Positions 42,346-51,232 of a stretch of DNA of 64,000 nt are shown in pieces. The notes under the pieces are model-generated. The model saw nothing but the letters and a program-made list of their open reading frames with translations, made no database searches and was not told where the DNA came from. A program made the translations under genes and the position numbers. Numbering within the stretch: the stretch's first letter is position 1; the number at the start of each line of letters is the position of its first letter. This DNA is from Paenibacillus curdlanolyticus YK9. GTDB taxonomy: Bacteria > Bacillota > Bacilli > Paenibacillales > Paenibacillaceae. The stretch covers positions 62,001-126,000 of the forward strand of contig NZ_AEDD01000009.1 of assembly GCF_000179615.1 (NCBI RefSeq), written 5' to 3'.

Positions 42346-43979
42346 GAATTATAACCTCCGTTGTCCAGCGCGTCCCGCTCGACAGATATGCCCATTCGCT
42401 GAAGCGCCCATTCCACATCGGATCGCATCCCAAAATGGTTTTTATTCGTATGCGCGCCCAGCGACAGAATACCGTCATCGATGCGCAGCCAAATCCTGCG
42501 GTGATGCCAATATGCACCCATTAACAAGCCGAGCATACAAATGCCAAGCCCAATCCATACGAACGTAAGCGCCGTGTCGACACGAATGAGCAAGTAGCTC
42601 GTATACGTGCTGAACGATACGTTCTCCATGCCTTCAACGCGGATTTCGAGCTTCGAGGAAAGATCATGGTTGATCTTATCTTGGCTGAAGCGCTGCTTGT
42701 CCTTTTGTAATGGGAAATACATATAAGGCTCGCCGGAAGGATCTAACCCTGGTCCTTTGATCATGAAAATAAATGCCGGCGATTTCGGATCGCGCGACAG
42801 CGTTACCGGGTCCCCTTGCTCATTGAGCGCAAATTCCATGTAATTCGCTTTCAAAAACAGCGTATACGGCCCAACCTCAATTGTCGTTTTCGGATTTTTC
42901 ATCGGCAATTCAAAAGGCCCGTACGTCTTGCCGTTCACTTTGTCTTCGATAATTGGCTTGACGCTCTTCAGCAGAGGCACATCGTCATATCCGATTTGGA
43001 AAATCGTAACGCCCTTATACGACATCGGATGGTTGACGATAATGTCATGCGCTTTTACCTGCTCGAGCTTAGGCTCGACGCCCGGCAGATCGCATTGGCT
43101 GACGCATTTGTACAGCACCGCCTGCGTTTTATAAAGCTTCGGCCTTACTTGCTCCTTCAATCGATCCGGGAGCTCGTTCTTGTTGTAGAACTCGATCGTG
43201 AACTTCTCATTCTTGACATAATACTCCGTATCCGGAATTTGAACGGTTTCGCCATCCCTTACGGCAATCGTTTGCTCCATTTTCCAATCGGGTATCGTCC
43301 TTGCCAATAGAGCGAGCAGCAGCACAATAAGTCCGATATGGTTAATGTAAGGGCCCCAGCGGCTGAAACGGTTTTTCTCGGCCAGCAGCGCGCTGCCGTC
43401 AGTATGTACGCGATAACGGCGTTTTCTCAAATGCTTCTCAAGCGTTGCTACCCATTCCTTCGGATCGCCATCGATTGGTCCGCTGTACACCGTTTTCTGC
43501 CGATTGATGAATTGCAAATGCTTGCGAATCTGCTGCTTGTTCAGCGCGCGATACAACGGCAAAACGCGGTCCAAGCTGCAAATCACGAGCGATGTGCCAA
43601 TCATAACGAGCAGCCCGACGAACCACCATGAGTCATACATGGTCGACAATCCGAGTTTGTCGTACAGTTCTCCGCTCCAGCCGTAATGCTCAGCGTAATA
43701 ATCGGCTGACTTCTCCTGCGGATAGATCGTCCCGACAGCCGCGCCGAGCAGCGTTATAAGAATGAGATAAATCGCAATTTTGACCGAGGAGAAGAAGCTC
43801 CAAACCTTGTCGAGCAAGCTCTGATTGCTTTTCTGCGAACGCCTGGCAATGCCGTCATAACGCATTTCAAGCGGCTCGTTGGATTCCTCCACTTCCATTT
43901 GCGGCTTTCCGCACGACTCGCATAAGAGCGTTTCGGGCGGATTTTGATGACCGCATTCGCACTTCGTGTTCTGAAACAA
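42342..43979 (-). CDS. resB: Cytochrome c maturation protein Ccs1/ResB
   Basis: Partner of ResC in heme delivery, 545 aa. N-terminus has a zinc-ribbon-like segment (KCECGHQNPPETLLCESCGK) before the first membrane helix; this segment is also known in Bacillus ResB. Then DKVWSFFSSVKIAIYLILIT, LVICSLDRVLPLYRAL, a large outside domain, and a last helix near residue 480 (LTFVWIGLGICMLGLLMGAY). Start is TTG with GGAGG eight bases upstream. Third gene of resA-B-C-D-E. Confidence 0.95.
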   Translation of the reverse strand: MFQNTKCECGHQNPPETLLCESCGKPQMEVEESNEPLEMRYDGIARRSQKSNQSLLDKVWSFFSSVKIAIYLILITLLGAAVGTIYPQEKSADYYAEHYGWSGELYDKLGLSTMYDSWWFVGLLVMIGTSLVICSLDRVLPLYRALNKQQIRKHLQFINRQKTVYSGPIDGDPKEWVATLEKHLRKRRYRVHTDGSALLAEKNRFSRWGPYINHIGLIVLLLALLARTIPDWKMEQTIAVRDGETVQIPDTEYYVKNEKFTIEFYNKNELPDRLKEQVRPKLYKTQAVLYKCVSQCDLPGVEPKLEQVKAHDIIVNHPMSYKGVTIFQIGYDDVPLLKSVKPIIEDKVNGKTYGPFELPMKNPKTTIEVGPYTLFLKANYMEFALNEQGDPVTLSRDPKSPAFIFMIKGPGLDPSGEPYMYFPLQKDKQRFSQDKINHDLSSKLEIRVEGMENVSFSTYTSYLLIRVDTALTFVWIGLGICMLGLLMGAYWHHRRIWLRIDDGILSLGAHTNKNHFGMRSDVEWALQRMGISVERDALDNGGYNS

Positions 43980-44015
43980 AGGGTGAAGCCTCCTTATGAA
44001 TGGTCCGATCCGACA

Positions 44016-44543
44016 CTACGACTGCAATAACCGCTCGATTCGATCGTCAATATCCTTCTCCGTCATCCCGCCGACGAAAATATCCATTATCGTGCCATCG
44101 GGTTTCACAAAGAATGTCGTAGGGTATTGTTCTAACCCATACTTTCGTTCGATCACACGGTTCGCATCGCGCAGAATCGGGTAAGATAAGTTGCGCTCAC
44201 CAACAAACGTTTGGACGGTCAAGTCATCCTCGCTTAAGTTAACCGCCAAAATGTTGAGCGACTTATCGCCCCACTTGTCATACTGCCGTTGAAATTCAGG
44301 CATTTCCTTCACGCATGGCGGGCAAAATGATCCCCAGAAATTAACGACGACCGCTTTTCCCTTGTAGTCCGACAGTTGATGCGACTGCCCCTTCAGGTCA
44401 AGCAGCGTAAAATTAGGCGCTTGTCCGCCGATTTCCGGCCTGCCGTCGCCAGACGCAAACAACGCCTTGCCGATCGCATATCCGCCGAGCAGCAAGACGC
44501 CTAGCATAATCACGATCTGTACCGGTTTCCGATACTTTCCCAA
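44016..44543 (-). CDS. resA: Thiol-disulfide oxidoreductase ResA
   Basis: Membrane-anchored thioredoxin-fold protein that reduces the heme-binding CxxCH of apocytochromes c, 175 aa. N-terminal anchor PVQIVIMLGVLLLGGYAI; TlpA/ResA-type core APNFTLLDLKGQSHQLSDYK, active site FWGSFCPPCVKEMPEFQ, and QYPTTFFVKPDGTI with the cis-Pro. Active site is CPPC, whereas B. subtilis ResA has CEPC. Start is TTG with GAGGTGA upstream; a GTG three codons earlier is an alternative. A TATAAT at 44584-44589 may be its -10. Confidence 0.93.
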   Translation of the reverse strand: MGKYRKPVQIVIMLGVLLLGGYAIGKALFASGDGRPEIGGQAPNFTLLDLKGQSHQLSDYKGKAVVVNFWGSFCPPCVKEMPEFQRQYDKWGDKSLNILAVNLSEDDLTVQTFVGERNLSYPILRDANRVIERKYGLEQYPTTFFVKPDGTIMDIFVGGMTEKDIDDRIERLLQS

Positions 44544-44593
44544 GCCTATCACCTCTAGTTCGTCGCGTAACCGTATTCTTCCTCATTATAACG

Positions 44594-44623
44594 AAAATTC
44601 GACGGCATTGAGAAATGCCGTCG
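44594..44623 (-). terminator. Terminator between rluB and resA
   Basis: Minus strand CGACGGCATT-TCTC-AATGCCGTCG followed by AATTTTCG; four bases after the rluB stop, separating rluB from the res operon. Confidence 0.75.
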
Positions 44624-44627
44624 ACGA

Positions 44628-45956
44628 TTATTTATGAATTTTATGTGACCTTCTGCCGCCCGATGTCGACGGTCGACCCGATGGACGCTCGGTCGTCCAC
44701 TCCGAAGAACGCGAGGCGCCTCGGCCTGCTGGACGTTCTGAGCTGCGGCCTGTATTGCGTCCTGCATTTCGGCCCGCAGCACTTTCTCCGCTGCGGCTAG
44801 CGCCAACCGAACGTTCGCTGCCGCGGCCCGTTGAGCGGTCGTTAACGCGCGCTCCCGCTCCCGTACCCGTTTTACCTGCGGAAGCGGACGGCCCTTTAGC
44901 CGGACCTTTGCCTGCTGAACGGCTGCCTGCTCTAGTTGAAGAGCTAACGCCAGCGGAAGGCTTGCCCTTCCCTTGCGTTGCAGCAGCTGCTCCAAGCACC
45001 GATTCCGCATAAGATTGCCGTGATCGTTTGCCTTTGCGCGAGCCCGTCGTCGCCGCCGCATTCGAAGCCTGCTTCGAGCGGAATGGCTTGCGTCCCGTTT
45101 CGCTGCCGCCTTCCTTTTGGCCGTTCGAATGGTTTTTGTCCCCGGATGCAGTCAAATGCTTCGGCTTCGGCTTAGGCTTCCATTCCGGCTTCGTTGCCGG
45201 TTTGCCTGATGGCACATAGCTCGACTTGCCTTCAGCCTTGGCGGCTTCCTGCAACAGCTCCTGTACCTCATGCGGCTTCAATGGACGCCATCCGCCCCGC
45301 TTCAGGTTTTGTAAGCCGAGCTCCCCGAACTTCACCCGCTTCAATCGAATAACTGGATGGCCAATCGCATCAAACATCCGCCGAACCTGACGATTGCGTC
45401 CTTCGTAGATCGTAATGCGGATCGTCGATTCCTTGTCCGAAGGCTCGATATCCTGGTACTCAACCTCAGCCGGGGATGTCATGCCATCCTCCAGCTCTAT
45501 CCCTTTGCGAAGCTTATCCAGCTTGTCGCCATGCGGAACGCCTTTCACCGTGGCCCAATACGTTTTGGGAACATGATGCTTCGGATGCGTCAGCAAATTG
45601 GCGAACTCGCCATCGTTCGTAAGCAGCAAAAGTCCTTCCGTATCGTAATCGAGTCGCCCGATCGGATATACGCGTTGCTTAATGCCCGTCAAGAAATCAG
45701 AGACGACCTTGCGGCCTTGCGGGTCGCTAGCGCTCGTAATAACGCCTTTGGGCTTATTCAACATAATATAAAGCTTGTTCTCCGACACGATTGGCTTCCC
45801 GCCTACCGTAATAACATCTTCCTCTGGGTCGGCTTTCGCCCCGAGCGTCGTCACCGGAACCCCGTTCACTTCCACTTGTCCGGAGATGATGAGCTCCTCG
45901 CATTTGCGCCGCGAAGCAATGCCTGCCTGCGCTAAAATCTTTTGTAAACGTTCCAA
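44628..45956 (-). CDS. rluB: 23S rRNA pseudouridine synthase RluB with long disordered tail
   Basis: Makes pseudouridine in 23S rRNA. The N-terminal 250 residues are a normal RluB: an S4 domain (ERLQKILAQAGIASRRKCEE), the catalytic Asp in VYPIGRLDYDTEGLLLLTND, VPKTYWATVKG and EGRNRQVRRMFDAIGHPV. The last 190 residues are low complexity, rich in Gly, Ser, Arg, Lys, with RG/SG repeats (AGRNAGRNTGRSSERPAGRG). Total 442 aa versus about 240 in B. subtilis. Start is TTG with GAGGTG upstream, matching the family start. Confidence 0.95.
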   Translation of the reverse strand: MERLQKILAQAGIASRRKCEELIISGQVEVNGVPVTTLGAKADPEEDVITVGGKPIVSENKLYIMLNKPKGVITSASDPQGRKVVSDFLTGIKQRVYPIGRLDYDTEGLLLLTNDGEFANLLTHPKHHVPKTYWATVKGVPHGDKLDKLRKGIELEDGMTSPAEVEYQDIEPSDKESTIRITIYEGRNRQVRRMFDAIGHPVIRLKRVKFGELGLQNLKRGGWRPLKPHEVQELLQEAAKAEGKSSYVPSGKPATKPEWKPKPKPKHLTASGDKNHSNGQKEGGSETGRKPFRSKQASNAAATTGSRKGKRSRQSYAESVLGAAAATQGKGKPSAGVSSSTRAGSRSAGKGPAKGPSASAGKTGTGAGARVNDRSTGRGSERSVGASRSGESAAGRNAGRNTGRSSERPAGRGASRSSEWTTERPSGRPSTSGGRRSHKIHK

Positions 45957-45993
45957 CTTTTTCACCTCAATCTCCATATTAACTTTAAGCAAG

Positions 45994-46047
45994 CAAAAGC
46001 ACAAGTTCAGCTATGGCGCCAAAGCGGGCCATCATTGAACTTGTGCT
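45994..46047 (-). terminator. Terminator of spmB
   Basis: Minus strand AGCACAAGTTCA/TGAACTTGTGCT perfect arms with inner ATGGC/GCCAT pairing, followed by TTTTG. Confidence 0.85.
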
Positions 46048-46066
46048 TGAAAGTCGTCGCAACCAA

Positions 46067-46591
46067 TTAGCCAAATAGAATCAAACAAACCGCTATAGAT
46101 GCGGCGAAGCCTACCAGGTCAGAAAACAGTCCCACCTTGAGCGCATAGCGGGATTTGCGAATGCCGACTGCGCCAAAATAAACAGTGATGACGTACAGCG
46201 TCGTGTCTGTGCTCCCCTGAATGGTAGAAGCAATGCGGCCAATCATCGAATCCGGACCGAAGGTTCGGATCAGATCGGTCGTATAAGCAAGCGACCCTGC
46301 GCCTGTCAGCGGCCGCAGCAAGCCAAGCGGCAGCACCTCAGCCGGAATGCCTAGCGCGGCCACGAGCGGCTTGAAGGCCGATAACAGCAGATCCATTGCG
46401 CCGGATGCCCGAAACATGCTGATCGCAACCATCATCCCTACGATATGCGGGATAATGCCGATTGCCGTTCCGAAGCCCTCCTTCGCGCCTTCGACGAACG
46501 TTTCATAGACGGGAACCTTACGAAATGCAGCATATAAAGGAATAAATACGATAAGTGCCGGGATCATCCACACCGATAAAGCCGAGAGCAT
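46067..46591 (-). CDS. spmB: Spore maturation protein B
   Basis: 174-aa membrane protein needed, with SpmA, for spore core dehydration in B. subtilis. Segments: VWMIPALIVFIPLYAAFRKV, TFVEGAKEGFGTAIGIIPHI, LTGAGSLAYTTDLIRTFGPD and TIQGSTDTTLYVITVYFGAV, typical of the nucleoside-transporter-gate-like (Gate) family. Start ATG is one base after the spmA stop; a TTG three codons earlier, better placed to AAAGGG, is possible. Confidence 0.93.
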   Translation of the reverse strand: MLSALSVWMIPALIVFIPLYAAFRKVPVYETFVEGAKEGFGTAIGIIPHIVGMMVAISMFRASGAMDLLLSAFKPLVAALGIPAEVLPLGLLRPLTGAGSLAYTTDLIRTFGPDSMIGRIASTIQGSTDTTLYVITVYFGAVGIRKSRYALKVGLFSDLVGFAASIAVCLILFG

Positions 46592-46592
46592 G

Positions 46593-47237
46593 TTAACCAA
46601 CCAACTCACCCTTTCCGGCGCTCGGCGAAGCCGGCGCAATAGGCGGTGCAGGCGGCCGGCGTAGCGCTCGGCTGCGATACCATCGGTCCGCTGCGATTGC
46701 AGCTACGGTGGCAACTGCCGTCGCCGCAATCGTGGAACCGACGATTTCGGCTGCGTTGGCTGATTCATATTGGAGCCGAATCGCGATTAACGTAGTCGGA
46801 ACGAGCGTAATGCTGGACGTATTCAATGCCAACAGCGTGCACATCGCTGGCGTTGCGGTTTCTTTGTCAGGGTTAAGCTTCTGCAGCTCTTGCATCGCCT
46901 TGATGCCCATCGGCGTTGCGGCGTTGCCCAGTCCAAGCAAATTCGCCGCCATATTGCTCATGATATAGCCGAGTGCCGGATGCTGGCGAGGCACGTCGGG
47001 AAACAGAAATCGCACGATTGGTCCCAGCATGCGCGACAGCACGCGCAGCAGTCCGGCGTCCTCGCCAATTCGCATTAATCCCAGCCAGAAGACGAGGATG
47101 CTGATTAAGCCAAAGCTTACGGTAACCCCGGTTTTCGCACCGTCGAACGCAGCTTCTGTGACGGCATCCAGCCGCCCTGTCACTGCTGCGGAGACGACGC
47201 TGGCAACGATCATGAACAACCAGATCCAATTCACCAT
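46593..47237 (-). CDS. spmA: Spore maturation protein A
   Basis: 214-aa membrane protein partner of SpmB. Starts VNWIWLFMIVASVVSAAVTG and contains AAFDGAKTGVTVSFGLISIL, GYIMSNMAANLLGLGNAATP and TLLALNTSSITLVPTTLIAI, the Gate-domain hallmarks. A Pro/Ala-rich cytoplasmic tail (RRPPAPPIAPASPSAGKG) follows. Start ATG is 8 bases into the end of dacB, with GGAGGAG as ribosome site. Order dacB-spmA-spmB is that of B. subtilis. Confidence 0.93.
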   Translation of the reverse strand: MVNWIWLFMIVASVVSAAVTGRLDAVTEAAFDGAKTGVTVSFGLISILVFWLGLMRIGEDAGLLRVLSRMLGPIVRFLFPDVPRQHPALGYIMSNMAANLLGLGNAATPMGIKAMQELQKLNPDKETATPAMCTLLALNTSSITLVPTTLIAIRLQYESANAAEIVGSTIAATAVATVAAIAADRWYRSRALRRPPAPPIAPASPSAGKGELVG

Positions 47238-47244
47238 AACAGCG

Positions 47245-48465
47245 TCACGCTCCTCCCCCGAATAAAGCACGCACAACGGCTTGTATCGCAGTCCTGAACG
47301 AAGAGCCCGCTTCCACTTGTGCGGAAGTCGCATGCTCCACAGCCGGAATCGGCTTCTTGTCCGGCCAGCTCAGTCGCTCGCTGCCGGTCTCATACACTGG
47401 AATCGCACCGATAACCTCGCCGGACAGCTCCCATTGCAGCACGCCGCGTTCGCCCAGTGCATAACGCGAGCTCTGCGGATCAAGCAGGATAAGCTTCGAA
47501 TGCAAGTCCGATGCTTCCCCTTTGGCTAGCGGGAAGCGGAACGATTGGCCCGCTGCCAATGTATAGCCGCTAATGGGCTGGCCCTGCTTAGCAATAACGG
47601 TAGGGACATAATGCTGGAAGCCCCAATCGAGCATGCTGCGATGATCGGCCCAGTCGTTTCTGTCATTGATCGTCACTGCTGCAAGCTGCTGCCCGTTCCG
47701 GGTAGCCGAACTTACCAAGCAGCGAAGCGCAGCTTTCGTATACCCCGTTTTCACGCCATCCGCGCCCTCATACATGGCCAGCATTTTGTTCTTGTTGGAC
47801 CATGAATAATCCCATTGTTCATTCGGGTTCGGCGCTTTCTTCACGCGCGTTTTCACGATTGCCGCGAATGTCGGGTTATGGAGCGCATAAGCAGTCAGCT
47901 TCGCTAAATCGTTAGCGGTCGATAGATGCCCGTCCTCATCCAGCCCCGACGGATTCATGAAACGGGAGTGCTTTAGCCCGATCCATTCCGCTTTCTCATT
48001 CATCATTTTCACAAAGCCATCGATTGAGCCTCCGACATGCTCGGCAATCGCTGTTGCCGCATCATTGCCTGATCGCAGCATAAGCCCATACAACATATCC
48101 TCAAGCTTCATCACTTCGCCGGCACGCAAATATATGGATGAGCCTTCCTTGCCCGCTGCGCGAACGCTCACTTTGACTTTATCCGCCAAGTTGCCATTCT
48201 CGATCGCTACGATCGCAGTCATAATTTTAGTTAAGCTGGCTATGCGCATCGGCTCGTCGCCATTTTTCGAATACAAGAGCCGTCCCGATTCTACGTCAAT
48301 TATCGCTGCCGCTTTGGCTTGCGTACTAATAGCACTGACATTCGCCGCAGCAGCATCAGCATTCCCCGAGCTCGGCAGCGGTGCTAAGCTAAACAGTAAC
48401 AAAAGCGCTGCCGCGACGAGCCATTGCCGCCGCCAGCGTGCGCTGCCTATTCCATCCATTCTCAT
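47245..48465 (-). CDS. dacB: D-alanyl-D-alanine carboxypeptidase DacB-like
   Basis: Penicillin-binding protein 5* type enzyme that trims spore cortex peptides; 406 aa. Signal peptide at residues about 14-40 (WLVAAALLLLFSLAPLPSSG). Catalytic motifs: SLTK at residues 77-80, SGN at about 132-134, and KTG in GADGVKTGYTKAALRCL. C-terminal domain (ILLDPQSSRYALGERGVL) then a short amphipathic end. GGGAGG ten bases upstream of the ATG. First gene of dacB-spmA-spmB, so sporulation role is likely. Confidence 0.93.
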   Translation of the reverse strand: MRMDGIGSARWRRQWLVAAALLLLFSLAPLPSSGNADAAAANVSAISTQAKAAAIIDVESGRLLYSKNGDEPMRIASLTKIMTAIVAIENGNLADKVKVSVRAAGKEGSSIYLRAGEVMKLEDMLYGLMLRSGNDAATAIAEHVGGSIDGFVKMMNEKAEWIGLKHSRFMNPSGLDEDGHLSTANDLAKLTAYALHNPTFAAIVKTRVKKAPNPNEQWDYSWSNKNKMLAMYEGADGVKTGYTKAALRCLVSSATRNGQQLAAVTINDRNDWADHRSMLDWGFQHYVPTVIAKQGQPISGYTLAAGQSFRFPLAKGEASDLHSKLILLDPQSSRYALGERGVLQWELSGEVIGAIPVYETGSERLSWPDKKPIPAVEHATSAQVEAGSSFRTAIQAVVRALFGGGA

Positions 48466-48605
48466 GCGCTTAAACCCTCCCGAAAGGTCGATAGTGGCAT
48501 CCTAAAACGCGAGGATCGGGAGCTCCGGTTCGCCGCGCCATGCCTGTCTGCTTGTACAGCTTATGCCCGTCCGTCCAGATTTATGCTCCAGCCCAGCTTC
48601 ATAAC

Positions 48606-48639
48606 AAAACCGGCAGCCGCTCTTAAGAGCGACTGCCGG
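48606..48639 (-). terminator. Terminator of the ABC/two-component operon
   Basis: Minus strand CCGGCAGTCGCTC-TTAA-GAGCGGCTGCCGG followed by TTTTG. Confidence 0.85.
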
Positions 48640-48655
48640 CTAGCATATATGCCTA

Positions 48656-49258
48656 TTAGGTTAACCATCCTTTATGCGTCGCAATGCTGATGGCATCAAT
48701 ACGGTTCTTCGCTTCCAGCTTGCGGATCGACTCTGACATATAATTGCGAACCGTTCCCGCTGTCAAATGGACACGAGCCGCAATTTCACGAGCCGAGAGC
48801 CCTTCACTTGCATAACGAAGCACCTCTTGCTCCCGTTCAGTGAGCGGATTGCCCGCTTCCCATAATGAGACAGCAAGCTCTGCGCTAACCGCTCTTCCGC
48901 CTGCATTCACTTTGCGCAGCGCAGCGCCCAGCTCATCAATCGGCGAATCCTTCAACAGAAACCCGCAAACGCCCGAACGCATTGCCCGCTGGAAATAGCC
49001 CGCTCGCGAGAAGGTCGTCAAAATGACCACCTTGCACGGATGCTTCAGGCTAAACAGCCGCTCAGCAACATCCAAGCCCGACAGCAAAGGCATCTCGATG
49101 TCGAGCAGGCAAATATCCGGCGATAATGACAGAACGAGCGCCAGCGCCTGTTCCCCATTTTCTGCTTGCCCAATGACTTCAATATCGTCCTCCAAATCGA
49201 GCAAAGCGCTTAACGCGCCGCGAAGCATGCCTTGATCTTCCGCAATGACTACCTTCAC
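48656..49258 (-). CDS. NarL-family response regulator (DesR-like)
   Basis: 200-aa regulator. Receiver: VKVVIAEDQGMLRGALSALL, phospho-Asp in DICLLDIEMPLLSGLDV, VVILTTFSRAGYFQRAM, FLLKDSPIDEL. LuxR-type helix-turn-helix: LTEREQEVLRYASEGLSARE, IAARVHLTAGTVRNYM. Start GTG overlaps the kinase stop (GTGA) and has GGAGG nine bases upstream; a longer frame adds 58 unrelated residues. Last gene of an ATPase-permease-kinase-regulator operon, so probably autoregulates it; the inverted repeat at 52214-52231 is a candidate site. Confidence 0.92.
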   Translation of the reverse strand: MKVVIAEDQGMLRGALSALLDLEDDIEVIGQAENGEQALALVLSLSPDICLLDIEMPLLSGLDVAERLFSLKHPCKVVILTTFSRAGYFQRAMRSGVCGFLLKDSPIDELGAALRKVNAGGRAVSAELAVSLWEAGNPLTEREQEVLRYASEGLSAREIAARVHLTAGTVRNYMSESIRKLEAKNRIDAISIATHKGWLT

Positions 49259-50412
49259 TTCGTATCGCCTCCTTCCGTTGTACGAGTGACCAACGGTACG
49301 ACAAACCGTACGCTCGTCCCTCCACCAACTGCCGCTTGCATGTCCATCTTGCCTTCGACCAGCTTCAATCGCTCTCTCATGCCTTTCAGTCCGTTTGCGC
49401 CAAGCGGAGTCGATAGCTGATCGGCGTCGCATCCTATGCCGTTATCCGTCACGATAAGCGAAAAAGCATCCTTCGAGCATATGCACTCAATCGTGCACGT
49501 CGTTGCTTGGCTATGACGCACGACATTCGTTACCGTCTCGCGCAAGCACATCCCGATAATATGGTTAATGAGCGGCATCGATGCATCTGCTTCATGGTTA
49601 TCAACATCAATCATGCGAAGCGATATATTCGCTGCTGCAAGCAGCTGCTTCGCATGGATAATTTCCTCCGCGAGCGATGTCATATTGAGGCCCTGCACGA
49701 GCTCCCTCACTTGCCTGAGCGCTGCTCGAGAAGTGGACTGGATATCTCTCACCTCTTGCGCTGCTCGTTCCGGGTTTTTAACCATCAGCTTCTCCGCAAG
49801 TTCACTCTTCATCGTAATAAGCGACAGCGAATGGCCGAGCGTATCATGCAAGTCACGTGAGATCCGCGCACGCTCCTCATTCGCCGACATACGCGCGATT
49901 TGTTCATTGGCCAAATCCAGCTTCTGACGCAGCTCCCTCGACCGCCGTCCTAATCGGAAGGCAAGCGGCATGAACAGCATAACAAGCATCGCGGGCAATA
50001 CGGTAAGCATGTCGCTATCCGTAAAATCAAAATGATAAAGCCACAAAACGCTAACATGCAGGCAGAGCAGCCCCGCCCAAGTCACAATCATCTGCCAAGT
50101 GGTACGCATCATCGCGATGACCGGAGCAGGGTAGAACCCCATAAAAAAGAAATTCGGATCATAATGCAGCGTGAAATAGCCGATAATGAGAAACTGCATC
50201 CAAACAAGGACAAACCGATAGCGGTCATTCACGAAGCTAAAGACATAAATAACAGCGAATAGCACAACGACCAACAAATCAAACAGCATCTCTTCCAATG
50301 GCCGTTGAAAAATCGTATATAGCGGGATGATCAAATAAATGAGCCATACGAATGAAATGTATAAAGGCGGCCTATTGGAAGGCCGCATGGAAGATCGATT
50401 TATGCGCATCAT
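49255..50412 (-). CDS. Sensor histidine kinase, HisKA_3 type (DesK-like)
   Basis: 385-aa kinase. About five membrane helices in the first 165 residues (ISFVWLIYLIIPLYTIF, LFDLLVVVLFAVIYVFSFV, MLTVLPAMLVMLFMPLAF), a coiled-coil linker, the phospho-His box RISRDLHDTLGHSLSLI, and a HATPase domain (CLRETVTNVVRHSQATTC, VTDNGIGCDADQL, NGLKGMRERLKLVEGKM). No large outside domain, so membrane state or transporter contact may be sensed, as for DesK-type kinases. Start ATG abuts the permease stop. Confidence 0.93.
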   Translation of the reverse strand: MMRINRSSMRPSNRPPLYISFVWLIYLIIPLYTIFQRPLEEMLFDLLVVVLFAVIYVFSFVNDRYRFVLVWMQFLIIGYFTLHYDPNFFFMGFYPAPVIAMMRTTWQMIVTWAGLLCLHVSVLWLYHFDFTDSDMLTVLPAMLVMLFMPLAFRLGRRSRELRQKLDLANEQIARMSANEERARISRDLHDTLGHSLSLITMKSELAEKLMVKNPERAAQEVRDIQSTSRAALRQVRELVQGLNMTSLAEEIIHAKQLLAAANISLRMIDVDNHEADASMPLINHIIGMCLRETVTNVVRHSQATTCTIECICSKDAFSLIVTDNGIGCDADQLSTPLGANGLKGMRERLKLVEGKMDMQAAVGGGTSVRFVVPLVTRTTEGGDTK

Positions 50413-51210
50413 CTAGACCGCTTCTTGTTTTCGGATAATAAAGGAAGAGATCAGCGTGAACGCAACAACATACACCGCCAAGACAAGCACGCCGGACCAG
50501 TCAAATGCACCGCCGCCAAGCATATTCCACGCGCCATGTCCCAGCCAATAGGTTGGCATCAAATGCGCGATATTCCGCATCGTGTCCGACATCGTTTCCA
50601 CTGGCATCCACAGTCCGCCGAGAACCGACATGCCCATATAGACGATCATGCTCACGACTTGAACCACATCCGTATTGCGAATCGTGCCGACGAGGGAGCC
50701 AAGCGCCATGAAAGCGAAGCTGCCAAGCCAAATCCATAATCCGCTCTCGATCCATACGGCTGCGCTTAGATCAACGCCCTTCGCAAAAGCCGCAACGACG
50801 AACATCAGCACGACCGTGCATAAATTGATCAACGCTTGGGAGGCAACCTTGGATACGATAAACGCCCAAGACGGCAGCGGCGTAATACGCAGCAGCTGTG
50901 TCCAGCCTTGTGTCCGCTCCTTCGCCAGCTTCTGGCTTAATGACGTGATGCCAGCTCCCGCTACGCCATATGAGGTCATGGACATCAAATAATAAGCGCT
51001 CCAATTGACGCCGCCGACTTCAGAGTCAGCATCCATCGTGCTCGTGAAAATAAAGTAAAACGCAATTGGCATAATGACCGAAAACATAACGAACCGCCGG
51101 TTTCGCAGCGTTCGAAGCAGCTCCGCTTTAATTTGCGCAAAAGCTGCTTTCCGAACCGTTGCGCGCACGCTTCGGCTCGTGTTTACATTCGTGCTCGTGC
51201 TTGCATTCAT
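50413..51210 (-). CDS. ABC-2 type exporter permease
   Basis: 265-aa membrane protein with six helices. Family segments: ELLRTLRNRRFVMFSVIMPI, LAKERTQGWTQLLRITPLPS, SFAFMALGSLVGTIRNTDVV, MSVLGGLWMPVETMSDTMRN and HLMPTYWLGHG, the usual ABC-2 pattern. Pairs with the ATPase 20 bases upstream. Such exporters next to DesKR-like pairs often move lipids, peptides or antibiotics; the substrate here is unknown. Confidence 0.9.
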   Translation of the reverse strand: MNASTSTNVNTSRSVRATVRKAAFAQIKAELLRTLRNRRFVMFSVIMPIAFYFIFTSTMDADSEVGGVNWSAYYLMSMTSYGVAGAGITSLSQKLAKERTQGWTQLLRITPLPSWAFIVSKVASQALINLCTVVLMFVVAAFAKGVDLSAAVWIESGLWIWLGSFAFMALGSLVGTIRNTDVVQVVSMIVYMGMSVLGGLWMPVETMSDTMRNIAHLMPTYWLGHGAWNMLGGGAFDWSGVLVLAVYVVAFTLISSFIIRKQEAV

Positions 51211-51232
51211 TCCTTACACCCCTCAGTCCTTA

